64,000 bases of DNA from a bacterium (GCA_026708055.1 JAPOVS010000069.1:10110-74109), one strand, 5' to 3'; positions 17,080 through 25,664 are shown, counted from the stretch's first letter. The notes: generated by a model not told the origin, from the sequence alone. A program made the numbers and translations.

Positions 17080-17964
17080 TCAACCCGCGTTGGCGGCCGC
17101 GTTGCCGGTCGCGGTGGCGGCGCCGACCGCCTCGCCGAGGGCGGCGTTGAGGTTGCCCGAGCGCAGGCCCTCCAGATCGAGGGTCACGTAGCTGTAGCCG
17201 GCCGCCCGCACGGCGGCCACGACCGCGGCCCGGGCGGCCACGACGTCGCCCAGCCGATCCGGCGGCACCTCGATCCGCGCCAGATCGTCATAGTGGCGCA
17301 CGCGGAGTTCCTCGAATCCGAGTCGCGCCAGGGCGGCCTCGGCCTCCCCGACGGTGCGCAGTACCGGCGCCGAGACCGGCGTGCCGTAGGGCAGCCGAGA
17401 CGCCAGGCACGGCGCCGCGGGCTTGTCCCAGACCTCCAGGGCCAGCAGCCGGGCCGCGGCCCGCACGTCCTCCTTGGTGAATCCGGCCTCCACGAGGGGG
17501 AAGCGGGCGCCGCGGCTCGCGGAGGCGTCCACGCCGGGGCGGTGGTCGCCCAGGTCGTCCAGGTTCACTCCGAGGACGACGGTGGCCCCTTCGGCGCCGG
17601 CCACCGGCTCCAGGGCGTCCATGAGGGCGTCCTTGCAGTGGGCGCAGCGCTGGGCGTCGTTGCGGCGGTAGGCGGCGCGCTCCATCTCGAGGGTCTCCAC
17701 CTCGCTGTGGCGCACGCCCCAGGACTCGGCCAGGCGGCGGGCGTCGTGGCGCTCGATCTCTGCCAGCGAGGGTGACACAGCGGTCACGGCGTGCGCCCGC
17801 TGCGGCCCCAGTTCGTCGTTGGCAACCCAGGCCAGCAGCGAGGAATCCACGCCACCGCTGAAGGCCACCACGACCGGGGCGGCCTCCGACAGCAGCGTCC
17901 GCAAGGAGGCGAGCCGTGCGGCGACGGCGGTGTCTGCGGTGCTGGCCGTGCGGATGTCGGTCAC
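17080..17964 (-). CDS. larE: ATP-dependent sacrificial sulfur transferase LarE-type
   Basis: A 294-aa PP-loop enzyme. The ATP pyrophosphatase loop is VVAFSGGVDSSLLAWVAND near residue 35. CAHCKDALMDAL follows around 115, and PCLASRLPYGTPVS around 195 carries the Cys position that gives up its sulfur in LarE of the lactate racemase nickel-pincer pathway. The C-terminus RVRHYDDLARIEVPPDRL is typical. LarB, LarC and LarA are not in this window, so it may serve another sulfur transfer. The start is GTG. Confidence 0.88.
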   Translation of the reverse strand: MTDIRTASTADTAVAARLASLRTLLSEAAPVVVAFSGGVDSSLLAWVANDELGPQRAHAVTAVSPSLAEIERHDARRLAESWGVRHSEVETLEMERAAYRRNDAQRCAHCKDALMDALEPVAGAEGATVVLGVNLDDLGDHRPGVDASASRGARFPLVEAGFTKEDVRAAARLLALEVWDKPAAPCLASRLPYGTPVSAPVLRTVGEAEAALARLGFEELRVRHYDDLARIEVPPDRLGDVVAARAAVVAAVRAAGYSYVTLDLEGLRSGNLNAALGEAVGAATATGNAAANAG

Positions 17965-18082
17965 GGTGCTCCTCGCCGTCCCTGCGCCGGCCGGCTGTCA
18001 CTGTGCCGGTCCGGCCCCCCGCCAGCAGGCTACAGCGGCCGCACCCGCAGGGCCTGCGCCGGCCCGCCCGGCGCGCCGGTCG

Positions 18083-18811
18083 TCAGGGCGGACCGTCCCC
18101 GCCGGGCGCGGCCAGCAGGACCACCAGGTCCTCCAGCGGGGTGACCATCCCGGCGTAGAACGGGCCGAACTCGGCGTAGATCGCCGAGGCCCGGTCGTAG
18201 CGCAACGTGTAGACCACGTCCTTCAGATCATCGGGGCGGGCGGCGAAGAGCGTGACGCCCCACTCGAAGTCGTCGATGCCCGTCGAGCCGGTGACCACCT
18301 GCAGCACGCGGCCCGAGAAGTTGCGCCCCGAGGATCCGTGCCCACCCATCAGCTCCTTGCGCTCCTCGAAGGGCAGCGTGAACCAGTTCTGCTGCTCGCC
18401 GCGGCGCTTGGACATGGGATAGAAGCACCACGCCGGCTTGCCGGGCGGCGGCAGCTGCGGGTAGAGGCGGTGCCGCTTCAACTCCTCGGGCACCTCGGCG
18501 GCGTACTCGGAGACCTCGGTCAGCGACACGTACGACGCCACCGCCTCGAGCCCGGTCGCCGCCAAGTCGCGCTGCAGCAGCCGCAGGTTCCAAAGGTCGG
18601 CGTCCAGCGCCATGAAGCCCACGTCCGCCTTGTGCCCGAGGATCGCCACCGACACCACCTGGGTGCCGCGATCGATCGCCGCACTGACGGCACCAACCAC
18701 AGCTTCACCGTTCCAGCCCGCACCCAGCCGGCAGAACAGGTGCAGCACACCAAGCCCCTCGCCGGGAGTCACGGGCTCGGGCGCGCGCTCGGAATCAAGA
18801 GGTCCGGACAT
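18083..18811 (-). CDS. hemQ: coproheme decarboxylase HemQ (chlorite dismutase family)
   Basis: A 242-aa member of the chlorite dismutase superfamily. HemQ decarboxylates coproheme III to heme b with peroxide, the last step of the coproporphyrin-dependent heme route used by actinobacteria and firmicutes. Diagnostic segments are CFYPMSKRRGEQQNWFTLPF, LMGGHGSSGRNFSGR (with the proximal heme His), VTGSTGIDDFEWGVTLFA and YAEFGPFYAGM. The distal Arg of true chlorite dismutases is not evident. No other heme gene is adjacent. Confidence 0.92.
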   Translation of the reverse strand: MSGPLDSERAPEPVTPGEGLGVLHLFCRLGAGWNGEAVVGAVSAAIDRGTQVVSVAILGHKADVGFMALDADLWNLRLLQRDLAATGLEAVASYVSLTEVSEYAAEVPEELKRHRLYPQLPPPGKPAWCFYPMSKRRGEQQNWFTLPFEERKELMGGHGSSGRNFSGRVLQVVTGSTGIDDFEWGVTLFAARPDDLKDVVYTLRYDRASAIYAEFGPFYAGMVTPLEDLVVLLAAPGGDGPP

Positions 18812-18959
18812 GGGCCGAGGTTACCGGCGGCCCCACTCCGACGGCAGCGAACAATCGAGGGCGGGGGACGGGGAGCCGATTCGCGACGCCTTGCGCCCGC
18901 GCGAAGGAGCGAACGGCACCCCGGCCCCCGCCCGGGCCGGACCGCGCACCGAGAACTGC

Positions 18960-19748
18960 TCAGTCGGCGTAGATGCGAACCGTGCCGTCGCGGGCGAAGC
19001 CGCCGAGTTGCAGGCCGGCGCTGCGGGCCACCTGCACCGCCAGCGCCGACGGCGCGCTCACCGCCACGAGGGCGCTGAACCCCGCCGCCCAGGCCTTCTG
19101 GACCATCTCGAAGGAGGCCCGACCGCTCACGTAGAGGCACAGCGAGGTGGCCGGCAGCGCCCCGTCAAGCAGCAGGCGACCCACCACCTTGTCCACGGCG
19201 TTGTGCCGGCCGATGTCCTCCCGCACCAGCAGCGGTTCCCCGGAGCGGTCGGCGGCGCCGGCGGCGTGCACCGCGCCGGTGGCGTCGAAGAGGTCCTGCA
19301 TCTCACGCATCCGGTCGGGCAACTCGGCCAGGGTGGCGGGCTCGAATCGCTCCGCCTCCGGCAAGGGTGCCAGCGTCTCGGCCAGCCGTTCCACCGCCTC
19401 GCTGCCGCAGATGCCGCAGGCCGAGGAGGTGATGCCCAGCCGGGGTGTCGGCGGCGGCCCCTTCCCGTCGGTCTCCACCGACACCACGTTGAACTCCGAC
19501 TCCACGGGCGGCCCCTCGCCGCAGTAGCGGATGCGGCGGACAGCGGCGCCGTCCAACCAGCCCTCGGCGTGGCAGAACCCCGCCGCCAGCTCGAAGTCGT
19601 GCCCCGGGGTGCGCATCGTGGTGGCGACGAGGGTGTCGTCGAGGCGGATCGAGAGGGGTTCCTCCACGATCAGGGTGTCGGGCTCGCGGAGGACGGACCC
19701 GCCGTCGAGGCGGCTGGTGATGAACCGCTCCGTGCGGCTCCGGGCCAC
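18960..19748 (-). CDS. fdhD: formate dehydrogenase accessory sulfurtransferase FdhD
   Basis: A 262-aa FdhD, which passes sulfur from a cysteine desulfurase to the molybdenum cofactor of formate dehydrogenases. Evidence: EEPLSIRLDDTLVATTMRTP near the start, DFELAAGFCHAEGW, the catalytic loop SACGICGSEAVE (the conserved C-x2-C pair), EDIGRHNAVDKVVG and LYVSGRASFEMVQKA. GTG 19748 overlaps the coaX stop by one base, so the gene is coupled to coaX. The frame is open upstream but inside coaX, so that part is rejected. No formate dehydrogenase is in the window. The molybdenum hydroxylases at 34-40 kb are a different enzyme class. Confidence 0.92.
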   Translation of the reverse strand: MARSRTERFITSRLDGGSVLREPDTLIVEEPLSIRLDDTLVATTMRTPGHDFELAAGFCHAEGWLDGAAVRRIRYCGEGPPVESEFNVVSVETDGKGPPPTPRLGITSSACGICGSEAVERLAETLAPLPEAERFEPATLAELPDRMREMQDLFDATGAVHAAGAADRSGEPLLVREDIGRHNAVDKVVGRLLLDGALPATSLCLYVSGRASFEMVQKAWAAGFSALVAVSAPSALAVQVARSAGLQLGGFARDGTVRIYAD

Positions 19749-20587
19749 TAGCCGCCCCTGGTCCGGTCGCCCGAACCGGCGTCGGGATGACCCTCGGCGT
19801 TCTTGTGCCAGACGATCCGCAGCCCGTGCAGGGTGAGCCACGGCTGCACGTGCTGGATGCAGGCCGTGTGGGGCGCGATCAGGTCGGCCAGGCCGCCGGT
19901 CCCCACGACGGTGGCCTCGCCGATCTCGGCCATGATGCGCCCGCACAGGCCGTCCACCTGCGCGGCGTAGCCGTAGATGGCGCCGGACTGCAGCGATTCG
20001 GCCGTGCTGGTGCCGATGACGTTCCGGGGCGCGGTCAACTCCACCGACCGCAGTGCGGCCGCCCGCTCGAACAGCGCTTCGAGGCTGATCTCGACGCCCG
20101 GCGAGATGACGCCGCCCAGGTACTCGCACGCCGAACTGATGACGTCGAAGGTGGTGCCGGTGCCGAAGTCCACGACGATCGTCGGCCCCCCGTAGAGCGC
20201 CACCGCGCCGACCGCGTTGGCGATGCGGTCGGCGCCCACCTCGCGCGGGTCGTCGTAGCGAATCGGGATGCCGCTGCGCACGCCGGGCTCGATCACCACA
20301 GGTTCGAAATCGAAGTAGTGCGCCACCAGCTCCCGCAGCGCGGCGGTGATCCGCGGCACGCCGGAGGCCACGGCCACGCCCGACACGTGGCCGAGCAACT
20401 CCCAGTGCTCCACCGCCAGGAACCCGTCGATCAGCACCGCCAGCTCGTCGGCGGTGGCGTCGCCGTTGGTCGCGGCCCGCCAGTGGCCCACCAGCCCGCC
20501 CTCGGCGGTCTCCAGGCTCGCCGGATCGCCCAGCTCGTAGAGCCCCAGAACCGTCTGGGTGTTCCCCACGTCGATGGCCAGCAGCAC
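19748..20587 (-). CDS. coaX: type III pantothenate kinase
   Basis: A 279-aa CoaX, which phosphorylates pantothenate in the first committed step of CoA synthesis. Phosphate-binding loop LLAIDVGNTQTVLGLYEL lies at the N-terminus. GADRIANAVGAVALYGG and IVVDFGTGTTFDVI follow, with LGGVISPGVEISLEALF and VVGTGGLADLIA completing the ASKHA fold motifs. GTG 20587 starts 2 nt after the lysS stop. The position near panC agrees with the actinobacterial panC-coaX-lysS neighbourhood. Confidence 0.93.
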   Translation of the reverse strand: MLLAIDVGNTQTVLGLYELGDPASLETAEGGLVGHWRAATNGDATADELAVLIDGFLAVEHWELLGHVSGVAVASGVPRITAALRELVAHYFDFEPVVIEPGVRSGIPIRYDDPREVGADRIANAVGAVALYGGPTIVVDFGTGTTFDVISSACEYLGGVISPGVEISLEALFERAAALRSVELTAPRNVIGTSTAESLQSGAIYGYAAQVDGLCGRIMAEIGEATVVGTGGLADLIAPHTACIQHVQPWLTLHGLRIVWHKNAEGHPDAGSGDRTRGG

Positions 20588-20589
20588 GG

Positions 20590-22038
20590 CTAGGAGTCTC
20601 CGGCGGCGCCGGCCTCGGGCCGCAGCGTGGGGAACAGCACCACGTCGCGGATCGTCTCGGCGCCGCACAGCAGCATGACGAGGCGGTCGATGCCGAGACC
20701 GAGCCCCCCGGTGGGCGGCAGCCCGTAGGACAGGGCCCGCAGGTAGTCCTCGTCGGTGGTCATGGCCTCGCTGTCGCCGCCGCGGCGGCGGTGCTCCTGG
20801 TCGGCGAAGCGGCTGCGCTGCTCGTCGGGGTCCGCCAGCTCGGTGAAGGCGTTGCCCAGTTCCCGCCCGGCGACCACCGCCTCGAATCGCTCCGCCAGGC
20901 CGTCGACGCGGCGATGGCGGCGCGCCAGCGGCGACACCTCCAGCGGGAAGTCGCACACGAACAGCGGGCCCCGCAGCTCGGACTCGACGCGGCGCTCGTA
21001 GATCTCCGCCAGGATGCGCCCCGCCGACCAGCCCGCCTCGGTGGCCACCTCCAGGCGGTCGGCCTCGCCGCGCAGGTCCGCGGCCGCCGGGCTGTCGGGG
21101 GTGCCGGTGGCCGGCAGCTCGCGCCCGGCGAACTCCGAGACCACTTCGGCCATCGTGGCGCGGCGCCACGGCGGGGCCAGGTCGAGGCTGCCCCCGTCGA
21201 CGCCGATCCGGGTGCTGCCGGTGGCGGCGGCGGCCGCGGCGGCGCTGAGCTCCTCGATGAGGACCATCATGTCGGTGTAGTCGGCGTAGGCCTGGTAGAG
21301 CTCGAGCATGGTGAACTCGGGACTGTGGCGGGGCGACAGGCCCTCGTTGCGGAAGATCCTCCCCAGCTCGTAGACGCGGGGCAGGCCGCCCACGACCAGC
21401 CGCTTCAGGTACAGCTCGGGGGCGACGCGCAGGTAGAAGTCGCAGTCCAGGGCGTTGTGGTGGGTGACGAAGGGTCGTGCGGCCGCCCCGCCCGGGATGG
21501 GATGCAGCATCGGCGTCTCCACCTCGGTGAAGTCCCGGGCGGCCAGTTCGGCGCGGATCGCCGCCACCGCCGCGCTGCGGACCTCGAACGCCCGGCGGGT
21601 GGCCGGCGTGACCCACAGGTCCACGTAGCGCTGCCGGTAGCGGGTGTCGGTGTCGGCCATGCCGTGCCACTTGTCGGGGAACGCCCGGCGGGCCTCGGCC
21701 AGCAGCCGCCAGTCCCCCACCTGCACCGACAGCTCGCCCCTGCGGGTCTTCATGACCTCGCCGGCGGCGCCGACCCAGTCGCCGATGGACAGCGCGCAGA
21801 ACTCCTCGTAGTCGGGTGTGGCGGCCGCGGGGGCGAAGAGCTGGATGCGCTCGCCGCTGGCGTCGTCGAGCGTTCCGAAGCAGAGCCTTCCCTGCACCCG
21901 GCGCAGCATGAGCCGCCCGGCCACGGTGGCCTGGACCCCGGAGGACTCGCCGGCAGCCAACTCGCCGTGGGCCGCGTGCAGCTGCGCCGCCGTGTCGGTC
22001 GGCTCGAAGCGGTAGGGGATGTCCCTGCGGTCGGTCAC
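20590..22038 (-). CDS. lysS: lysyl-tRNA synthetase (class II)
   Basis: A 482-aa class II LysRS that charges tRNA-Lys. An N-terminal OB-fold anticodon-binding domain (GVQATVAGRLMLRRVQGRLC) is followed by the catalytic core: motif 2 FRNEGLSPRHSPEFTMLELY and motif 3 GLGLGIDRLVMLLCG, with ETPMLHPIPGGAAARPF between. GTG 22038 was chosen because the upstream residues are Pro/Arg-rich and outside the family. coaX begins right after it. Confidence 0.94.
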   Translation of the reverse strand: MTDRRDIPYRFEPTDTAAQLHAAHGELAAGESSGVQATVAGRLMLRRVQGRLCFGTLDDASGERIQLFAPAAATPDYEEFCALSIGDWVGAAGEVMKTRRGELSVQVGDWRLLAEARRAFPDKWHGMADTDTRYRQRYVDLWVTPATRRAFEVRSAAVAAIRAELAARDFTEVETPMLHPIPGGAAARPFVTHHNALDCDFYLRVAPELYLKRLVVGGLPRVYELGRIFRNEGLSPRHSPEFTMLELYQAYADYTDMMVLIEELSAAAAAAATGSTRIGVDGGSLDLAPPWRRATMAEVVSEFAGRELPATGTPDSPAAADLRGEADRLEVATEAGWSAGRILAEIYERRVESELRGPLFVCDFPLEVSPLARRHRRVDGLAERFEAVVAGRELGNAFTELADPDEQRSRFADQEHRRRGGDSEAMTTDEDYLRALSYGLPPTGGLGLGIDRLVMLLCGAETIRDVVLFPTLRPEAGAAGDS

Positions 22039-22132
22039 GAGCGTGCCTCTGGCTGATCGGTCTGGTTGACGGGCCGGTGGGGCCGGTCGGGCTGGCGCGG
22101 CACCGGTTCGGGGGCGCGTGCGCACTCGCAGG

Positions 22133-23059
22133 TTACGTCGGCGGGACGGTGGCGCCGAGGTTGTCGATCAGGCGGGCGCCCCCGAGCTGGGCCGCCACCA
22201 GCAGGCGAATCTCGCCGGCCAGCGGCTCCCGCGGTGCCAGCGTGGCGGCGTCCACGACGCAGGCGTAGTCCACCGGGCCCACCAGGGGCTCGGAGGCCAG
22301 GACCTCGGCCATCGCCGCCTCCACCGCCCCGGTGCGTCGCTCCCCCGCCTCGATGAGCGCCGCGCCGGCCCGCAGCGACCGCTGCAGCACCGCCGCCGCG
22401 GCCCGCTCGGCGGCGCCGAGGTAAGCGTTGCGGCTCGACAGGGCCAAGCCGTCGGGCTCGCGCACGGTGGGGCAGCCCACGACCACGACGGGCAGCGACA
22501 GGTCGGCCGCCAGGCGCCGTACCACCGCCAGCTGCTGCCAGTCCTTCTCGCCGAAGTAGGCGCGGCACGCCCCGACGATGGCGAACAGCTTCGCCACCAC
22601 CACGCCCACCCCCGACAGGTGCCCGGGCCGGTGGACGCCCTCCAGGGGCGCCGACAGCTCACCGAAGTCCAGGCCGGTGACCGGCGGCGCCGGGTACATC
22701 TCGGCGGCACCGGGGGCGAAGACCGCCGCGGCGCCCTCGACGGCGCAGAGCCGCACGTCCTCCTCGAAGCCCCGGGGGTACGCCGCGAGGTCCTCGCCGG
22801 CGCCGAACTGCAGCGGGTTCACGAAGATCGACACGACGGTCGCGTCGGTCTCGGCGACCGAGCGGCGCAGCAGGCTGAGGTGCCCCTCGTGCAGCGCCCC
22901 CATGGTGGGGACCAGGCCGACCACCTCGCCGCGGCCGCGGGCCGCCTCGCAGAACGCCCGCGCGTCCGCAACCGTCCGGAGCAGGCGGACGTCGCTCAAG
23001 GCCGGCTCAGGCGCCGCCCAGCTCGCCGGCGGGGCGCACGCCGTCGGCGCCGTCGACAT
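22133..23059 (-). CDS. panC: pantoate--beta-alanine ligase (pantothenate synthetase)
   Basis: A 308-aa PanC that joins pantoate and beta-alanine using ATP. Signature elements: LVPTMGALHEGHLSLLR (HIGH-type ATP site), SIFVNPLQFGAGEDLAAYPR, FGEKDWQQLAVVRRLAADL, and the KMSKS-like REPDGLALSSRNAYL. The ATG at 23059 overlaps folK by 53 nt and adds 20 residues before the family start. A TTG at 22999, 7 nt after the folK stop, would give a length closer to E. coli PanC and is a serious alternative. It lies in the folK-panC-lysS-coaX run. Confidence 0.93.
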   Translation of the reverse strand: MSTAPTACAPPASWAAPEPALSDVRLLRTVADARAFCEAARGRGEVVGLVPTMGALHEGHLSLLRRSVAETDATVVSIFVNPLQFGAGEDLAAYPRGFEEDVRLCAVEGAAAVFAPGAAEMYPAPPVTGLDFGELSAPLEGVHRPGHLSGVGVVVAKLFAIVGACRAYFGEKDWQQLAVVRRLAADLSLPVVVVGCPTVREPDGLALSSRNAYLGAAERAAAAVLQRSLRAGAALIEAGERRTGAVEAAMAEVLASEPLVGPVDYACVVDAATLAPREPLAGEIRLLVAAQLGGARLIDNLGATVPPT

Positions 23060-23462
23060 GCCAGCCCGGCGCCAGTTCGGGGGCCAGATCGCCGAGGGGC
23101 ACCATCACGAAGGCCCGCTCGTGCATGCGCGGGTGGGGAACGCCGAGGTCGGGATCATCGACGGTCTCGCCCTCCACCCACAGCACGTCCACGTCCAGCG
23201 TGCGCGGCCCCCAGCGGACGCGCCGCCGGCGCCCGGCGGTGGCCTCCAGCTCCAGGGCCGCCTTCAGCAGCTCGCGGGCGGAGCGCTCGGTGCGCAGCTC
23301 CACGACGACGTTGAGATAGGGGCCCTGGCCGGGAGGGCCCACCGGGTCGGTCTCGTAGACCGGCGACACCGCAACCACGTCACCCATCGCGGCGACCGCT
23401 GCGGTCAGCAGGGCTCGCCGGTCGCCCAGGTTGGAGCCCAGAGCCAGGAACGCCCGTCTCAC
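23007..23462 (-). CDS. folK: 2-amino-4-hydroxy-6-hydroxymethyldihydropteridine pyrophosphokinase
   Basis: A 151-aa HPPK, which transfers pyrophosphate from ATP to the pterin in folate synthesis. Motifs: FLALGSNLGDRRALL at the start, VSPVYETDPVGPPGQGPYLN, and the signature RWGPRTLDVDVLWVEG with the metal-binding Asp pair, then VPHPRMHERAFVMVPL. The GTG start overlaps the stop of the upstream phosphatase-like gene in a GTGA junction, so translation is coupled. Confidence 0.93.
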   Translation of the reverse strand: MRRAFLALGSNLGDRRALLTAAVAAMGDVVAVSPVYETDPVGPPGQGPYLNVVVELRTERSARELLKAALELEATAGRRRRVRWGPRTLDVDVLWVEGETVDDPDLGVPHPRMHERAFVMVPLGDLAPELAPGWHVDGADGVRPAGELGGA

Positions 23463-24079
23463 CGGTCGGCGCTCCGCCAGGCGGGCGTCGCCGGCGGCTC
23501 GGTGATACCGGCGCCGGCGTCGGTCGGGTTGGGGTCGCCGGCAGGTCCGCCGGGACCGGTGCCGGTCGGGGCGTCGCCGCGGGTCACGCCGGTGCCGGCG
23601 ATGCCCAGCACGGTCTCGCGGCCCCGCTGGCCGATGGGGCGGCGCAGCAGGCGCTCGGTGGCGTGCAGGGCCGACGGCACGTCGCGGTAGCGGCCCATCC
23701 ACAGCCAGTAGCCGGCGAGGAACCCGGCGAGGGTGTCGTCGACGCGCTCGTGGTGCAGCAGCAGACGCTCCCCCGCCTCGACGCGACGGGTGATCTCCGC
23801 GAAGGCGGCCAGCGTCGGGGCCACGTCGGCGGCGTCGCCGAGCGGCAGGTGGAGGTAGGGCATCTCGTGTTCGTCGTAGCTGTGGAGGTTGTGCGGGCCC
23901 GACAGCAGCGACACGATGCAGTCGAACTCGTGGCGGCGGATCCAGATGATCTCCTCGGTGCGCCGCACAGCCCGATGGTTGGCGCCGTAGCCGCCGGGCC
24001 GCTCGCAGACGGCGAGCAGGTCTCTCACCACCCAGACGAGATTCCGGGGCTCGATGCCGTCGGCCCAGCGCCCTCTCAT
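23459..24079 (-). CDS. dual-specificity-phosphatase-like protein with lost active site
   Basis: A 206-aa protein whose central part has the layout of dual-specificity/tyrosine phosphatases: FDCIVSLLSGPHNLHSYDEH, MPYLHLPLGDAADVAPTLAA, then LLLHHERVDDTLAGFLAGYW. At the position of the catalytic HCxxGxxR loop it has HHERVDDT, with no Cys and no Arg, so it should not be an active Cys-based phosphatase. The last 60 residues are Gly/Pro-rich. It lies where folB often lies, between the folP-like gene and folK. The function is unknown; a binding or scaffold role is possible. Confidence 0.65.
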   Translation of the reverse strand: MRGRWADGIEPRNLVWVVRDLLAVCERPGGYGANHRAVRRTEEIIWIRRHEFDCIVSLLSGPHNLHSYDEHEMPYLHLPLGDAADVAPTLAAFAEITRRVEAGERLLLHHERVDDTLAGFLAGYWLWMGRYRDVPSALHATERLLRRPIGQRGRETVLGIAGTGVTRGDAPTGTGPGGPAGDPNPTDAGAGITEPPATPAWRSADR

Positions 24080-24113
24080 GGCCGATGCCCTCTCACGGCC
24101 GATGCCCTCTCAT
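24063..24113 (-). repeat. 17-bp tandem repeat carrying start codons
   Basis: Three 17-bp units on the minus strand read ATGAGAGGGCATCGGCC, GTGAGAGGGCATCGGCC and a diverged ATGAGAGGGCGCTGGGC. Each begins with a start codon, and the first overlaps the folP-like stop in ATGA. Because 17 is not a multiple of 3, only the last ATG is in frame with the phosphatase-like gene. Confidence 0.8.
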
Positions 24114-25003
24114 GGCGCCCCCACCGGCCGGCGGGCGCCCACGATCCTCGCCGCCTCCACGGTGGCGGCCACGTGGCGCGTGCGGAGCACGGCCGCCCCC
24201 GCCAGCATCGCCCAGACCGCCACGACCAGCGCCCCCTCCAGGCGATCGGCGTCGCGCTCGGCGGCAGCGTCGGGCACGGGAACACGGCGGGTGTCGGCGG
24301 CGGCGTGGAGCTCGTCGATCAGGCCTCCGTCCCCGGTCCCCACGACCAGCGGCCGGCCGAGCGCCGCCAGGCGTTCCAGGCCGCCCAGCAGGTCCAGGTC
24401 CTGCTCACGGGAGCGCCCGCAGCCGATGCCGGGATCCAGGTAGATCTCCGACAGCCCTGCGGCACCCGCCCGCTCGCCCTGAGCCTCCAGCGACTCCAGC
24501 GCCTCGACCAGGGCCGGCCTCCCGCCGGACGGACTCCCCCCGCCGGACCGCCTCCTGCCGGACGGACTCCCCCCGCGGGACTGACTCCCGCCCGGCTCGC
24601 CGTCCGTCACCGGCACCGGGGCCGCCGTGTGCACCGCCACCCAGCCGGCGCCGGCCTCCGCCGCCACGCCGGCCAGCGCCTCCCGGGTGCCGCCGGGCGC
24701 AGCCCCCGGGAGCATCGAGTGATCACAGATGAGCGTGGCACCCGCAGCCGTCGCCGCGGCTGCCAGGGTCGGCGAAGCGGTGGCGAGGGCCACCCGCGCA
24801 TCGCCGGCGAGGGCCTCGACGACGTTCGCCACCTGTTCGGCCGGCGGGGGGCCGGCGCGGGGTGTGCAGGCGATTTCGACGATGTCCGCCCCTTCGGAGA
24901 TCATGCGGCGGCCGCTGGTCACAGCCGCACGCGTGAGGGACCGGCCGTTGTCGGCGAACATGTCGGGCGCCAGGCGGAGCACGCCCATGACCTTCGTCTC
25001 CAT
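24110..25003 (-). CDS. divergent dihydropteroate synthase-like protein
   Basis: A 297-aa TIM-barrel protein related to DHPS (FolP) by layout: MGVLRLAPDMFADNG at the start, GADIVEIACTPRAGPP, ATLICDHSM and LDPGIGCGRSREQDLDLLG. Compared with E. coli FolP, the Asn of the NVTPDSF loop is Arg, the VDT Asp is missing, the IND Asn is Cys, and the SRK Lys is missing; the DPGxGxG Asp is kept. These are pterin- or substrate-contacting positions, so normal DHPS activity is doubtful. A Gly/Ser/Arg insert around residues 140-160 comes from a 33-bp repeat. It sits at the conserved folP position between hpt and folK. It may be an inactive or repurposed paralogue. Confidence 0.7.
   Translation of the reverse strand: METKVMGVLRLAPDMFADNGRSLTRAAVTSGRRMISEGADIVEIACTPRAGPPPAEQVANVVEALAGDARVALATASPTLAAAATAAGATLICDHSMLPGAAPGGTREALAGVAAEAGAGWVAVHTAAPVPVTDGEPGGSQSRGGSPSGRRRSGGGSPSGGRPALVEALESLEAQGERAGAAGLSEIYLDPGIGCGRSREQDLDLLGGLERLAALGRPLVVGTGDGGLIDELHAAADTRRVPVPDAAAERDADRLEGALVVAVWAMLAGAAVLRTRHVAATVEAARIVGARRPVGAP
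24524..24574 (-). repeat. 33-bp direct repeat inside the folP-like gene
   Basis: GCCGGACGGACTCCCCCC occurs at 24524-24541 and again at 24557-24574, a period of 33 bp (11 codons). It encodes two GGGSPSG-type segments that have no counterpart in other DHPS proteins. Confidence 0.75.
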
Positions 25004-25079
25004 GTCTCGGACCGGATCCGTCTCGGCTTCTGCTCGACCCGCAGGCTACCGGCGGATGCCCGGCGCTCGGCCCGCGGCG

Positions 25080-25664
25080 TCAGTCCACCGCGGCGGCGCT
25101 CTGGTCGTAGATGCAGATGTACGGCAGGTTGCGGTAGCGCTCGGCGAAGTCCAGCCCGTAGCCGATCACGAACTCGGGCGGAACCTCGAAGCCCACGTAG
25201 CGCAGCTCGGCGGCGCTGGGCCGGCTGCCCTCGCGCACCAGCAGGGCGCAGACCTGCAGCGAGGCCGGCGAGCGGGCCATGAGCAGGTCCCGCAGGTAGG
25301 CCAGCGTGAGACCGCTGTCCACGATGTCCTCCACCAGGAGCACGTCGCGGCCGGCCAGGTCCACGTCCAGATCCTTCAGGATGCGCACGACGCCGCTGGT
25401 CTTCGTGGAGGCGCCGTAGGAGGACACCGCCATGAAGTCCAGCTCCACGGGCAGGTCGATCCGGCGGATCAGGTCGCTCATGAACATGAACGCCCCCTTC
25501 AGCACCCCCACCAGCAGCGGCCGGCGCCCGGCGTAGTCGGCGGTGATCTCCTCGCCGAGTTCGACGATGCGCCGCTGCAGGGCGTCGGCGGCGATGAGCT
25601 CGGGCCCCGGCGGGGTGCTCAGACCGTTGCCCGAGGCGCTGTCGGGTTGCGGTGCGGTGCTCAT
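25080..25664 (-). CDS. hpt: hypoxanthine phosphoribosyltransferase
   Basis: A 194-aa purine salvage enzyme that makes IMP or GMP from hypoxanthine or guanine and PRPP. Features: LVGVLKGAFMFMSDLIRRID, the flexible-loop SSYGASTKTSGVVRI, the PRPP-binding DVLLVEDIVDSGLTLAYL, and the C-terminal FVIGYGLDFAERYRNLPYI. The start region overlaps tilS by 4 nt. The tilS-hpt order is conserved across actinobacteria. Confidence 0.94.
   Translation of the reverse strand: MSTAPQPDSASGNGLSTPPGPELIAADALQRRIVELGEEITADYAGRRPLLVGVLKGAFMFMSDLIRRIDLPVELDFMAVSSYGASTKTSGVVRILKDLDVDLAGRDVLLVEDIVDSGLTLAYLRDLLMARSPASLQVCALLVREGSRPSAAELRYVGFEVPPEFVIGYGLDFAERYRNLPYICIYDQSAAAVD

Noticed and set aside
14512-17775. 1087-codon plus-strand frame opposite glnD and larE
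   Set aside because: It is an antisense shadow with no motif; glnD and larE have complete catalytic motifs on the other strand.
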